Shown in pieces: positions 44,554 through 53,362 of a stretch of 64,000 bases of DNA. Both the position numbers and the translations under genes were made by a program. How positions within the stretch are numbered: position 1 is the stretch's first letter; each line of letters begins with the position of its first letter. Source of the stretch: Halomonas saccharevitans (GTDB taxonomy: Bacteria; Pseudomonadota; Gammaproteobacteria; Pseudomonadales; Halomonadaceae). Below the pieces are notes generated by a model. That model saw only the letters and a list, made by a program, of their open reading frames with translations, was not told where the DNA came from and ran no database searches. Where the stretch lies: positions 23,734 through 87,733 of the forward strand of contig NZ_FPAQ01000012.1 in NCBI RefSeq assembly GCF_900116405.1, written 5' to 3'.

Positions 44554-47500
44554 TCATGAGGAGAGATCCTCGACGTGGGGCAGTCGACGGTCGAGCAGGC
44601 TTCGCCAGCGCATCAGCACCGGGGCATCGCCGTGGCTCACCACGCCCAGCAGACGGCGAAACTCGACCTGAGCCGCCTCGTCGCGCGGGTCGATCAGCGT
44701 CAGCCAGAGCTCCAGCACCGAGAGCTGCTGGTGCAGGTTGCCATCCTCCCGAGCGTGAGCCAGGGCCTGTTCGGCCAGGCTCCTGACCTCATCACGGGAG
44801 TACCCCAGGCGGTGGCGGATCCGCGCCAGGTTGAGCGCCAGTTCCGAGACGAACAGCGTGGTGCGCTCGCGGGCGATCATCAGGCACTGATCGAGGTAGG
44901 CCTCGGCGCGGGAGAGCTCGCCCAAGGCCACGCAGGCATCCACGTACCAGAGGGCCGGACGCTGGTAAGGGTCGCGCCCGGTCACCTCGGCCAGCTCCTC
45001 CAGGGCCGCCTCGATCGTGGCCAGGCCATCGCGGTCGCCCGCCAGCGCCCGCTGCCAGCCCAGCACGCAGCGCGAGGCCACCTGCCAGAGGTGCAGATCC
45101 GGCGTGCCGGTCAGCTCGAAGGCGCGCTCGGCGCGCACGGTGGCCAGGTGCACGTGGCCCAGCTGGCGGTAGAGGGCCGCGGCGTACATCAGCGCCATGG
45201 CCAGGCTGCCCGGGTGATTGATGCGCTCGGCCAGGCGAATGGCCGACTCCACCTGCCGCTCGGCCCGCTGATAGTCGCCGCGCAGGCAGAGCGTCCAGCC
45301 CTGGAAGCAGGCCGCGGCCACCTGGGGGTGATCGGAGAACGGCAGCCACTCGATCATCATCGGGGCATTGAGCGGATCGATCTCCTCGAGGTGGTCATAG
45401 GCCTGGGAGATGCGTCCCGCCCAGTACTCGCAGCTGGCGCGGGCGAAATCGGCCAGGCGCCGATAGCGGGGATCCTCCAGGCGATCGGCCAGGCCGGCCA
45501 GCCGCGAGGCCAGCGAGAAGGCGTCGGCATGGGCATGGCGCTGGCTGCAGCCCACCCACAGCCCCCACTTGACCAGGAAGGCCTGCTCCAGGTCGCCGCC
45601 CTCCTCCGGGCTCTCCGCCTGCTGGGCCAGCAGTTCCCGGGCGCGCACGAAGCTCTCGTGGGCGGTGGGCGAGCCGTGGCCCTCCAGGGCGAAGGCCGCC
45701 TGGCCCCGCACGGTGAGCAGGCTGATCTCACGCTCGGCCTGATCCTCGACGTGGCGCAGGCTGGCGAGGCCGAAATCGGCCATCTTCAGCGCCGTGCGGT
45801 TGGCGCTGACCTTGAGGGCCTCCCGGGCGGCCAGCTCGAAGTAGCGGGCGCCGCGCGCATAGTGGCCGCTGCGCCGCAGATGGGTGGCGAAGTCGCCGGG
45901 ATGGCGACTGATCCACATCGGGAAGTGTTCCTCGATCAGGCTGACCACCTGGCGATGAATGCTGACCCGCACGTCGCGCGGGCAGGCCAGGTAGGCGGCC
46001 TCCTGGAGCAGCTGATGGGTGAACTGGTACTCGCGCTCGGCCGACTCGCCCTCGGTAGGCTCGATGATCTCGAGCCGGCGCATGTGCTCCAGCGCCGTGG
46101 AGAGTCGACTCATCTCCCAGCCGCTGCACTCGGCGAGAAAATCGAGACGGAAGCGGCGGCCCAGTACCGCCGCCACGTGGGCCACCTCGCGGTCGCCGTC
46201 GAGCTGGTCGATGCGGCTGGCCAGCAGCCCCAGCAGGCCGTGGGGCAGCTCGTCGAGCTGCACGCTGCGCCCCTCACGGCGATCCATGTCGACCCGCCGG
46301 CAGATCTCCTGCAGGTAGAGCGGCACACCGTCACAGCGCTCGATGATCTGGCCGCGCAGCCGCGGGCTGAGGTGGATCCGGTAGCGACGCGCCAGCTGGG
46401 AGAGCAGCCGGGAGGACTGGGTGGGATCGAGCCGCCCCAGCGAGATCTGCTGGTCCCAGTGCAGGCGCGCCGGCAGGGCCTCGCGGCCGTGGTGGCTGGC
46501 CACCAGCAGGAAAGGACAGTTGATCGGCAGCCGCGCCTGCAGGCCGGCCAGCACCTTGAAGGAGGGCTCGTCGAGCCACTGCAGGTCGTCGATCATCAGC
46601 ACCAGGGTGCGCTGGCGGGTCAGCTCGCCGATCAGGCGATGCAGCAGCCCCACCACCAGCTCCACGGCCTCGCCGCTCTGGGCCAGTGCGGCCATCTCGC
46701 GGGGCTCGCGCACGCCGAGCGCCTCCTCGAGCAGCAGCCGCGGGTCCGTATCCGGTGCCAGCGCTTCGTCGTCGGCCAGCAGGCGCGATATCGCGGCCTC
46801 CTCAATGCGCCCGCCAAGGTGCCAGCGCAGCAACTGGCGCGCCACGCCGTAGGGCTCCTGCACGGAGAGCCGGGTGGTCGGCTGCCAGCAGATCGCCGCC
46901 TCGCGGCTCTGCTCGAGCTGGCGAAATCCGACCAGCAGCGCCGACTTGCCGAGTCCCGAGGGGCCGCGCACCAGCACGCTCTGGCGCAGGCCGATGCCGG
47001 CGCGGGCCAGGGCGTCGCGCAGCGTGCGCAGCGAGGTCTCGCGGCCCACCAGGCTTGGGGGCAGCGCCTCGCGCCCGCCTTCGTTCGCGCCGAGAACGAG
47101 CGCCCGCAGGCGCACGCGACCGTCGCTGGCCACCAGGCGCGTAGAGAGGCGCGGCTGCAGATCCAGGGCCGGCGGCATGTGCTGGCTGGCATCCTGGGAG
47201 ATCACCAGCTCGCTGCCCCCGGCGGCGCTCATCAGATCCAGGGAGCCCTGGGTCACCTGCCCCAGCGGGTCGACCAGGTGGCGCTCGGGCAGATACACCA
47301 CGCGCCCGCTGTCGAGCCCCGCGGCCAGCTCGATGCTGGGTGGCTCGCCCTCGCCGCTCCAGTGACGCAGCGACTCCTCGGGCAGCACGCGGCGGCAGTG
47401 CTCATAGAGCGCGACCAGCTCGGCCAGCTGATGGGCCGGGCCGTGGGTACCGAAGCAGGCCAGCCCCAGGCCGCCGGTCGCCCCGGGCAGCCAGAAGCCG

Positions 47501-48477
47501 CCCAGGTGGTGACACTGCTGCTCGAGCCAGCGCATCAGCTCGACCTGCAGCGCCAGGCAGGCGCGGGCATCGGCGCGATCCGAGAGATCGGCCTTGAGCC
47601 GCAGTCGGATGGCCATGACCGAGAGCTGCCGCTGCTCGATCTCATCCTCGCGCAGCGGCGCACTGTCCGTGGCCAGGGTTCGCGAGAAGGCCCCGCTGGG
47701 CCCCAGCGGCGAGCCCTCGGCCGGCGCATCGGACCAATAGCGGGCGAGCTGCAGGAAGGCGGGCTCGGGCTGCTGACCGGAGAGCGCCAGCAGCTGCAGG
47801 TAGGCGTTGTACTGCTCATGGGCGGCGGCCAGCTGCCCCTGCTCGGCAAGCTGGCGCACCAGCCGCTCGTGAAAGGGGCCGTAGCCCGAGAAACGGCTGA
47901 CCAGCGCCTCCAACACCTCGGCGGGCACCGGTTCCTGGTGCTCGAGCACGCCTTCGGCGAAGCGGATCACCCGCTGGCGCCACTCGTTGCGCACCTGCAC
48001 CAGCCAGCGCTGATATTCGGCGCAGCTTCCGAGCTGCAGCTCCTCGACGAGATCGCCCCGGTAGCAGGCCAGCGCCGCCTCGAGGGTGGCCACGTCGCCG
48101 GGGCCGTCGAGCAGCGTCTGCAGGCGATGCATGTCGAAGCGCCAGGGTTCCGGCAGCCGGAAGGCGATGGTCTGGCGGGTCACCGCCAGCACCCGTTCGG
48201 CCTCGTCACCCAGCGACTGGCGCAGGCAGTGCAGGGCGTGACGCAGGTTGGTGCGCCCCGACGACAGACCCTGATCGGGCCACAGCAGCTCGGCCAGGGT
48301 GGCGCGGTTGACGGGCTGGTCATGCAGCAGAAGGTAGACCAGCAGGGCCTTTACCTTGTCGTAACTGAACTGGGTCAGGACGTCGTCGCCCAGGTTCAGT
48401 GAAAAGTGGCCGAAGAGTGCCAGGTGATCCCGGTCGTTCTCGTATATGTCGTCGGCTGCATCCCGCATGGTGAGCAT
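44554..48477 (-). CDS. BTAD-ATPase-TPR transcriptional regulator (1307 aa)
   Basis: A very large cytoplasmic regulator. The N-terminal winged helix (about 15-110) has KALLVYLLLHDQPVNRATLA and SGRTNLRHALHCLRQSLGDE, as in SARP-type activators. The BTAD helical domain follows (about 115-260). A region around 290-460 resembles a degenerate adenylate-cyclase fold. The AAA/STAND ATPase has Walker A RGPSGLGKSALL and Walker B LVLMIDDLQWLDEPS. The C-terminal 500 residues are TPR-like. It matches no characterised pathway regulator, so its target is unknown. M4 at 48468 may be the true start, since GGA is better placed for it than for 48477. Probably co-transcribed after miaE. Confidence 0.85.
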   Translation of the reverse strand: MLTMRDAADDIYENDRDHLALFGHFSLNLGDDVLTQFSYDKVKALLVYLLLHDQPVNRATLAELLWPDQGLSSGRTNLRHALHCLRQSLGDEAERVLAVTRQTIAFRLPEPWRFDMHRLQTLLDGPGDVATLEAALACYRGDLVEELQLGSCAEYQRWLVQVRNEWRQRVIRFAEGVLEHQEPVPAEVLEALVSRFSGYGPFHERLVRQLAEQGQLAAAHEQYNAYLQLLALSGQQPEPAFLQLARYWSDAPAEGSPLGPSGAFSRTLATDSAPLREDEIEQRQLSVMAIRLRLKADLSDRADARACLALQVELMRWLEQQCHHLGGFWLPGATGGLGLACFGTHGPAHQLAELVALYEHCRRVLPEESLRHWSGEGEPPSIELAAGLDSGRVVYLPERHLVDPLGQVTQGSLDLMSAAGGSELVISQDASQHMPPALDLQPRLSTRLVASDGRVRLRALVLGANEGGREALPPSLVGRETSLRTLRDALARAGIGLRQSVLVRGPSGLGKSALLVGFRQLEQSREAAICWQPTTRLSVQEPYGVARQLLRWHLGGRIEEAAISRLLADDEALAPDTDPRLLLEEALGVREPREMAALAQSGEAVELVVGLLHRLIGELTRQRTLVLMIDDLQWLDEPSFKVLAGLQARLPINCPFLLVASHHGREALPARLHWDQQISLGRLDPTQSSRLLSQLARRYRIHLSPRLRGQIIERCDGVPLYLQEICRRVDMDRREGRSVQLDELPHGLLGLLASRIDQLDGDREVAHVAAVLGRRFRLDFLAECSGWEMSRLSTALEHMRRLEIIEPTEGESAEREYQFTHQLLQEAAYLACPRDVRVSIHRQVVSLIEEHFPMWISRHPGDFATHLRRSGHYARGARYFELAAREALKVSANRTALKMADFGLASLRHVEDQAEREISLLTVRGQAAFALEGHGSPTAHESFVRARELLAQQAESPEEGGDLEQAFLVKWGLWVGCSQRHAHADAFSLASRLAGLADRLEDPRYRRLADFARASCEYWAGRISQAYDHLEEIDPLNAPMMIEWLPFSDHPQVAAACFQGWTLCLRGDYQRAERQVESAIRLAERINHPGSLAMALMYAAALYRQLGHVHLATVRAERAFELTGTPDLHLWQVASRCVLGWQRALAGDRDGLATIEAALEELAEVTGRDPYQRPALWYVDACVALGELSRAEAYLDQCLMIARERTTLFVSELALNLARIRHRLGYSRDEVRSLAEQALAHAREDGNLHQQLSVLELWLTLIDPRDEAAQVEFRRLLGVVSHGDAPVLMRWRSLLDRRLPHVEDLSS

Positions 48478-48501
48478 TCCTGCGTGGCGGAAGTGATGGC
48501 G

Positions 48502-49146
48502 TCAGGCCGGCACACCGCTGTGAAAACGAAAGACCGTGTCCGGCATGGTGACCAGCTCGGCCTCGCGATCGGAAAAGAAGGCGATGCGTTCGTCGATGGG
48601 CGCCGTGGCCAGGCGGCGCGCCAGCATCAGATAGTCCTCGAAATGGCGACCTTCCGACTTAACCAGACTGCGATAGAACTTGGCAAGTTCATCATCCAGA
48701 TGCGGAATCAGCCGGGCGAAGCGCTCGCAGCTGCGCGCCTCGATCAGCGCCCCGATGATCAGGATATCGATCAGCCGCTCGGGCTCCTCCCCGCGAACGT
48801 GTCGGCGCAGCCCCTCGGCATAGCGCGATGCGCTGATATGGCGATAAACGACTCCCCGCGCCTCCATCAGCTTGACGACCTGCTCGAAGTGCAGCAGCTC
48901 CTCCCGGGCGAGCTGGCTCATCTTGGAGAGCAGCAGCGGCTGGTCCACATAGCGATAGAGCAGGCTCATGGCCGTGGAGGCGGCCTTCTTCTCGCACTGA
49001 GCATGATCGATCAGCAGCAGTTCGGGGTTGTCGAGCGCCCAGTCCACCCAGGCATCCGGAGTGGCACAGGGCAGGAAGGACAGCAGCTCGGCGGGCAGCA
49101 GTTCCTGGCACGCGGTCGATTCGAGGGTGTCGGTCGAGGGCATCAT
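48502..49146 (-). CDS. miaE: tRNA-(ms2io6A)-hydroxylase MiaE
   Basis: A non-haem di-iron monooxygenase that hydroxylates the isopentenyl group of ms2i6A37 in tRNA. The 214-residue protein has the di-iron ligands in [40 protein letters not shown] and [10 protein letters not shown], in the order seen in MiaE. Its ATG overlaps the stop of the DUF1289 gene (ATGA). The large BTAD regulator starts 24 bases after its stop on the same strand. Confidence 0.92.
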   Translation of the reverse strand: MMPSTDTLESTACQELLPAELLSFLPCATPDAWVDWALDNPELLLIDHAQCEKKAASTAMSLLYRYVDQPLLLSKMSQLAREELLHFEQVVKLMEARGVVYRHISASRYAEGLRRHVRGEEPERLIDILIIGALIEARSCERFARLIPHLDDELAKFYRSLVKSEGRHFEDYLMLARRLATAPIDERIAFFSDREAELVTMPDTVFRFHSGVPA

Positions 49147-49592
49147 GGTGTCGGCAGGTCGGTGGAATCGAAGGAGGTCGCCAGGCGCCGGTCCGCGGTG
49201 GCGAGCAGGTCACGGGCGATCGCGGCGTGCAGCGAGGCGGCATCCTGGTGATCGAGGCCGGCCAGGCCGTAGCGCGCGAGCTCTTGGATGCGCCCGCGGC
49301 CCACCCGCAGCAGCTCCACGGCCCGGGAGAGCGCCGGCTGATCCTCGCGGAAGCGAATGCGATAGCGTTGCAGCTGGGTCTCGAGGAGTGCGGCGTCCTC
49401 GACGACCAGGTGGCGCGCGGCAACCTCGGCACGCAGCCGGTCGATGTCGACCAGGCGGGCGCGGCGCTCGCCGCCGCTGTAGGCCGGCCAGTCGCGGATC
49501 TCGCTGTCGGTGCGCTGACAGCCGCGACACACCCGGTCTCCCAGGGTGGTCGAGCAGACGCCGACGCAGGGCGAGACGATGCGCTCTCCCAT
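49143..49592 (-). CDS. DUF1289 family protein
   Basis: A 149-residue protein with the N-terminal DUF1289 cysteine motif ([20 protein letters not shown], residues 7-26), a likely metal site. The remaining 110 residues are helical and not recognised; they make the protein longer than most members. The ATG at 49592 has GGGAG upstream. Translationally coupled to miaE. Divergent from acnB. Confidence 0.85.
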   Translation of the reverse strand: MGERIVSPCVGVCSTTLGDRVCRGCQRTDSEIRDWPAYSGGERRARLVDIDRLRAEVAARHLVVEDAALLETQLQRYRIRFREDQPALSRAVELLRVGRGRIQELARYGLAGLDHQDAASLHAAIARDLLATADRRLATSFDSTDLPTP

Positions 49593-49724
49593 ATGACCTC
49601 CCGTTGACGTTCAGGTGTATTGGCAAACGTTCATGGTACCGCGCAGGGCGGCGCTCTGGCATCCCGAAGTTGTGCCCGGCGGCCACCGCCGACCAAAGTT
49701 CAAGGCCCCAACCACGGGCTCGCC

Positions 49725-49753
49725 TTAACATTGTCGACAGTTTCATCTATCAT
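49725..49753 (+). promoter_or_regulatory. Sigma70 promoter of acnB
   Basis: TTAACA (49725-49730) and TATCAT (49748-49753) are separated by exactly 17 bases; each differs from consensus at one position. A transcript would start near 49760 and have a leader of about 114 nt before the acnB GTG. The spacer contains the palindrome TGTCGACA. Confidence 0.75.
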
Positions 49754-49873
49754 CGCGGCACCGCTGACACCCTGGCCAAACCGGGCGGGTCCGCCGGCTC
49801 CGCGCCCCTGTCGGCGCGGTCCGCACGACGCGTCTCGCCGGCCCTGGCCGCCACTACCGATGAGGGTCCCCAC

Positions 49874-52477
49874 GTGCTTGAAGCCTATCGCCAACATGTC
49901 GAGGAGCGCGCCGCCGAGGGCGTGCCGCCGAAGCCGCTGAACGCCGAGCAGGTCGCCGCTCTGGTCGAGCTGCTGAAGAACCCGCCGGCCGGCGAGGAGG
50001 AGTTCGTCCTCGACCTGCTCACCAATCGAGTTCCGCCCGGTGTCGACGAGGCGGCCTACGTCAAGGCCGGCTTCCTCACCGCCATCGCCAAGGGTGAGGC
50101 CGAGTCGCCGCTGATCGACCGCATCCACGCGGTGAAGCTGCTGGGCACCATGCAGGGCGGCTACAACATCGTCTCGCTGGTCGAGCTGCTGGACGATGCC
50201 GACCTGGCCCGCGAAGTCGGCGAGCAGCTCAAGCACACCCTGCTGATGTTCGATGCCTTCCACGACGTGGAAGAGCGCGCCAAGGCCGGCAACGCCGTGG
50301 CCAAGGACGTCATCCAGTCCTGGGCCGAGGCCGAGTGGTTCCTCTCCAAGCCCGCGCTGGACGAGAAGATCACCCTCAGCGTCTTCAAGGTGCCGGGCGA
50401 GACCAACACCGACGACCTCTCCCCCGCCCCGGATGCCTGGTCGCGTCCCGATATCCCGGTGCACGCCAACGCCATGCTCAAGAACGAGCGTGACGGCATC
50501 GAGCCCGAGGAGCAGGGCGTCAAGGGCCCGCTGGCACAGATCGAGGCGGTGAAGGCCAAGGGCTACCCGGTCGCCTACGTGGGCGACGTGGTCGGCACCG
50601 GCTCCTCGCGCAAGTCCGCGACCAACTCCGTGCTGTGGTTCTTCGGTGACGACATCCCCAACGTCCCGAACAAGCGTGCCGGCGGCTTCTGCTTCGGCGG
50701 CAAGATCGCCCCGATCTTCTTCAACACCATGGAAGATTCCGGTGCCCTGCCCGTCGAGATGGACGTCGAGAAGCTCGAGATGGGCGACGTCATCGACGTC
50801 TACCCGTACGAGGGCAAGGTGTGCAAGCACGGCACCGACGAGGTGCTCACCACCTTCGAGCTCAAGACTCAGCTGATCCTCGACGAGGTGCGTGCTGGCG
50901 GGCGCATCCCGCTGATCATCGGTCGCGGCCTGACCACCAAGGCGCGCGAGTCTCTGGGCCTCGCCCCCTCCGACGTCTTCCGCCTGCCCGAGCAGCCGGC
51001 CGACACCGGCAAGGGCTTCACCCTGGCCCAGAAGATGGTCGGCAAGGCCTGCGGCATGGACGGCGTGCGTCCCGGCATGTACTGCGAGCCGAAGATGAGC
51101 ACCGTGGGCTCCCAGGACACCACCGGGCCCATGACCCGCGACGAGCTCAAGGACCTGGCCTGCCTGGGCTTCCAGGCCGACCTGGTGATGCAGTCCTTCT
51201 GCCACACCGCGGCCTACCCCAAGCCGGTCGATGTGGATACCCACCACACCCTGCCCGACTTCATCATGAACCGCGGCGGCGTCTCGCTGCGCCCGGGCGA
51301 CGGCATCATCCACAGCTGGCTCAACCGCATGCTGCTGCCCGACACCGTCGGCACCGGCGGCGACTCCCACACCCGCTTCCCGCTGGGCATCTCCTTCCCG
51401 GCAGGCTCCGGCCTGGTCGCCTTCGCCGCCGCCACCGGCGTGATGCCGCTGGACATGCCGGAGTCGGTCCTGGTGCGCTTCAAGGGCGAGCGTCAGCCCG
51501 GCGTCACCCTGCGTGATCTGGTCCACGCCATCCCCTACTACGCCATCCAGCAGGGGCTGCTGACCGTCGAGAAGTCCGGCAAGAAGAACGCCTTCTCCGG
51601 TCGCGTGCTGGAGATCGAGGGCCTCGAGGACCTCACCGTCGAGCAGGCCTTCGAGCTTTCCGACGCCTCCGCCGAGCGCTCCGCCGCGGGCTGCACCATC
51701 ACCCTGGGTGATGACTCCGTCGCCGAGTACCTGAAGTCCAACATCACCCTGCTCAAGTGGATGATCGCCAACGGCTACGGCGACCGCCGTACCATCGAGC
51801 GTCGTATCCAGGGCATGGAAGAGTGGCTGGCCAACCCGAGCATGATGCGCGCCGACAAGGACGCCGAGTACGCCGAGGTCATCGAGATCGACCTCGAGCA
51901 GCTCAAGGAGCCGGTCCTGTGCGCCCCGAACGATCCGGACGACGCGCGTCTGCTCTCCGAGGTCGCCGGCGAGAAGATCGATGAGGTCTTCATCGGCTCG
52001 TGCATGACCAACATCGGCCACTTCCGCGCCGCGGGCAAGCTGCTCGAGAAGCAGCCGGCCGGCAGCCTGAAGACCAAGCTGTGGCTGGCGCCGCCGACCA
52101 AGATGGATCAGCACCAGCTGACCGAGGAAGGCTACTACGGCATCTACGGTCGTGCCGGTGCGCGCATGGAGATGCCGGGCTGCTCGCTGTGCATGGGTAA
52201 CCAGGCGCGCGTGGCCGCCAAGAGCACCGTGGTCTCGACCTCGACCCGCAACTTCCCCAACCGCCTGGGCGATGGCGCCAACGTCTATCTGGCGTCCGCC
52301 GAGCTCGCGGCCGTGGCCGCGGTGGAGGGTCGCCTGCCGAGCGTCGACGAGTATCGCCGCTACATGAGCGAGTTCGACGCCATGGCCGGCGAGATCTATC
52401 GCTACATGAACTTCCACGAGATCGAGGAGTATCAGAACGCCGCGTCCAACGTGATTCCGGTCGCCCAGGAAGCCTGA
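49874..52477 (+). CDS. acnB: Bifunctional aconitate hydratase 2 / 2-methylisocitrate dehydratase AcnB
   Basis: Interconverts citrate and isocitrate in the TCA cycle and can act on 2-methylaconitate in propionate use. The 867-residue protein carries the [4Fe-4S] ligands C710 ([10 protein letters not shown]), C770 and C773 ([11 protein letters not shown]), almost the same numbers as in E. coli. The N-terminal HEAT-like domain ([20 protein letters not shown]) is present, followed by the swivelling domain ([12 protein letters not shown]). Start GTG 49874 with GAGGGT upstream matches the family N-terminus; upstream frame is not conserved. Followed by a strong terminator. Confidence 0.97.
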   Translation: MLEAYRQHVEERAAEGVPPKPLNAEQVAALVELLKNPPAGEEEFVLDLLTNRVPPGVDEAAYVKAGFLTAIAKGEAESPLIDRIHAVKLLGTMQGGYNIVSLVELLDDADLAREVGEQLKHTLLMFDAFHDVEERAKAGNAVAKDVIQSWAEAEWFLSKPALDEKITLSVFKVPGETNTDDLSPAPDAWSRPDIPVHANAMLKNERDGIEPEEQGVKGPLAQIEAVKAKGYPVAYVGDVVGTGSSRKSATNSVLWFFGDDIPNVPNKRAGGFCFGGKIAPIFFNTMEDSGALPVEMDVEKLEMGDVIDVYPYEGKVCKHGTDEVLTTFELKTQLILDEVRAGGRIPLIIGRGLTTKARESLGLAPSDVFRLPEQPADTGKGFTLAQKMVGKACGMDGVRPGMYCEPKMSTVGSQDTTGPMTRDELKDLACLGFQADLVMQSFCHTAAYPKPVDVDTHHTLPDFIMNRGGVSLRPGDGIIHSWLNRMLLPDTVGTGGDSHTRFPLGISFPAGSGLVAFAAATGVMPLDMPESVLVRFKGERQPGVTLRDLVHAIPYYAIQQGLLTVEKSGKKNAFSGRVLEIEGLEDLTVEQAFELSDASAERSAAGCTITLGDDSVAEYLKSNITLLKWMIANGYGDRRTIERRIQGMEEWLANPSMMRADKDAEYAEVIEIDLEQLKEPVLCAPNDPDDARLLSEVAGEKIDEVFIGSCMTNIGHFRAAGKLLEKQPAGSLKTKLWLAPPTKMDQHQLTEEGYYGIYGRAGARMEMPGCSLCMGNQARVAAKSTVVSTSTRNFPNRLGDGANVYLASAELAAVAAVEGRLPSVDEYRRYMSEFDAMAGEIYRYMNFHEIEEYQNAASNVIPVAQEA

Positions 52478-52562
52478 TACCCGACGTCGTGAGAACGTCA
52501 GCTCGACTCCGATGCTCGCAACATCGAAGGCCGCCGCTCGCGGTGGCCGGAGCCGATGACAG

Positions 52563-52589
52563 AAGCGCCTCTCCGGGGGCGCTTTTTTT
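52563..52589 (+). terminator. Rho-independent terminator of acnB
   Basis: AAGCGCC, a loop and GGCGCTT are followed by a run of seven Ts, 85 bases after the acnB stop. This is the most typical intrinsic terminator in the window. Confidence 0.85.
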
Positions 52590-52716
52590 GGCTCTTTTTA
52601 CCCTCTTCCCTGCCCCATCGAGCGGCGTCTGCCACCAAAGGAGGCCTGTCGCTGTGCTCCGAGCGTGGCATCATCGACGAGTCTCGATATCAAGACCGAC
52701 ATCAGGAGCCATCCCC

Positions 52717-53205
52717 GTGAGCCAGATCGTTACCCCGGATATTTGCGACGCCTACCCCGAGGTCCAGGTGCTCGACCCGATCTTCGTCAATGCCGGCGGC
52801 CTGGAGGCCTTCTACGGCCCGATTCGCACCGTCAAGTGCTTCGAGGACAACTCCAGAGTCAAGGAAGCCGTGGCCGAGCCCGGTGACGGCGCCGTGCTGG
52901 TGGTCGACGCCGGTGGCTCGACCCGCTGCGCCATGCTTGGCGACATGCTGGCCGAGCAGGCCGCCGGCAACGGCTGGGCCGGCGTGGTGATGTACGGCTG
53001 CGTGCGCGACGTCGACGTCCTGGCCGAGACCGAGCTCGGCATCCAGGCGCTGGGCGCCCATCCGCGCAAGAGTGAAAAGCGCGGCGAAGGGCAGCGGGAC
53101 CTGCCCGTGACCTTCGCCGGCGTGACCATCGAGCCCGGTCAGTGGCTCTATGCCGACAACAACGGCATCCTGATTGCCGACGAGCGGCTGGACCTGGAAC
53201 GCTGA
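52717..53205 (+). CDS. rraA: RraA family protein (RNase E regulator / HMG-type aldolase)
   Basis: A 162-residue protein of the RraA-like fold. [74 protein letters not shown] and [11 protein letters not shown] match E. coli RraA, an inhibitor of RNase E. The conserved G-x20-R-D residues (CVRDVD) are those of 4-hydroxy-4-methyl-2-oxoglutarate aldolases, so annotation varies between the two. The likely start is GTG 52717, preceded by AGGAG. Confidence 0.9.
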   Translation: MSQIVTPDICDAYPEVQVLDPIFVNAGGLEAFYGPIRTVKCFEDNSRVKEAVAEPGDGAVLVVDAGGSTRCAMLGDMLAEQAAGNGWAGVVMYGCVRDVDVLAETELGIQALGAHPRKSEKRGEGQRDLPVTFAGVTIEPGQWLYADNNGILIADERLDLER

Positions 53206-53226
53206 GCCCTACTATTCATCACGATG

Positions 53227-53248
53227 GCCCCGCGAGCGTTCGCGGGGC
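53227..53248 (+). terminator. Possible terminator after rraA
   Basis: GCCCCGCGA, loop GCGT and TCGCGGGGC make a perfect 9-bp stem 21 bases after the rraA stop. There is no T run, so termination is uncertain. Confidence 0.4.
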
Positions 53249-53362
53249 TCGTCGGCCAGGCGGCGGGGCCGCCTGCGAATCGGTACGGTACGCTCCCCTT
53301 CCCTTGCCCGAGCGTGAGACGCGATGTCACCCTGAGGGCTCCGAAGTCACCCTTGCGCGTCC

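Noticed and set aside
44575..48402. A 1275-codon open frame opposite the BTAD regulator
   Set aside because: Low-complexity His/Gly/Gln-rich translation with no recognisable domain; the opposite strand encodes a clear multi-domain regulator.
49700..52417. A 905-codon open frame on the minus strand opposite acnB
   Set aside because: It is a shadow frame of the GC-rich acnB gene. The translation is rich in G, H, L and V without known motifs, while acnB on the other strand is fully conserved.
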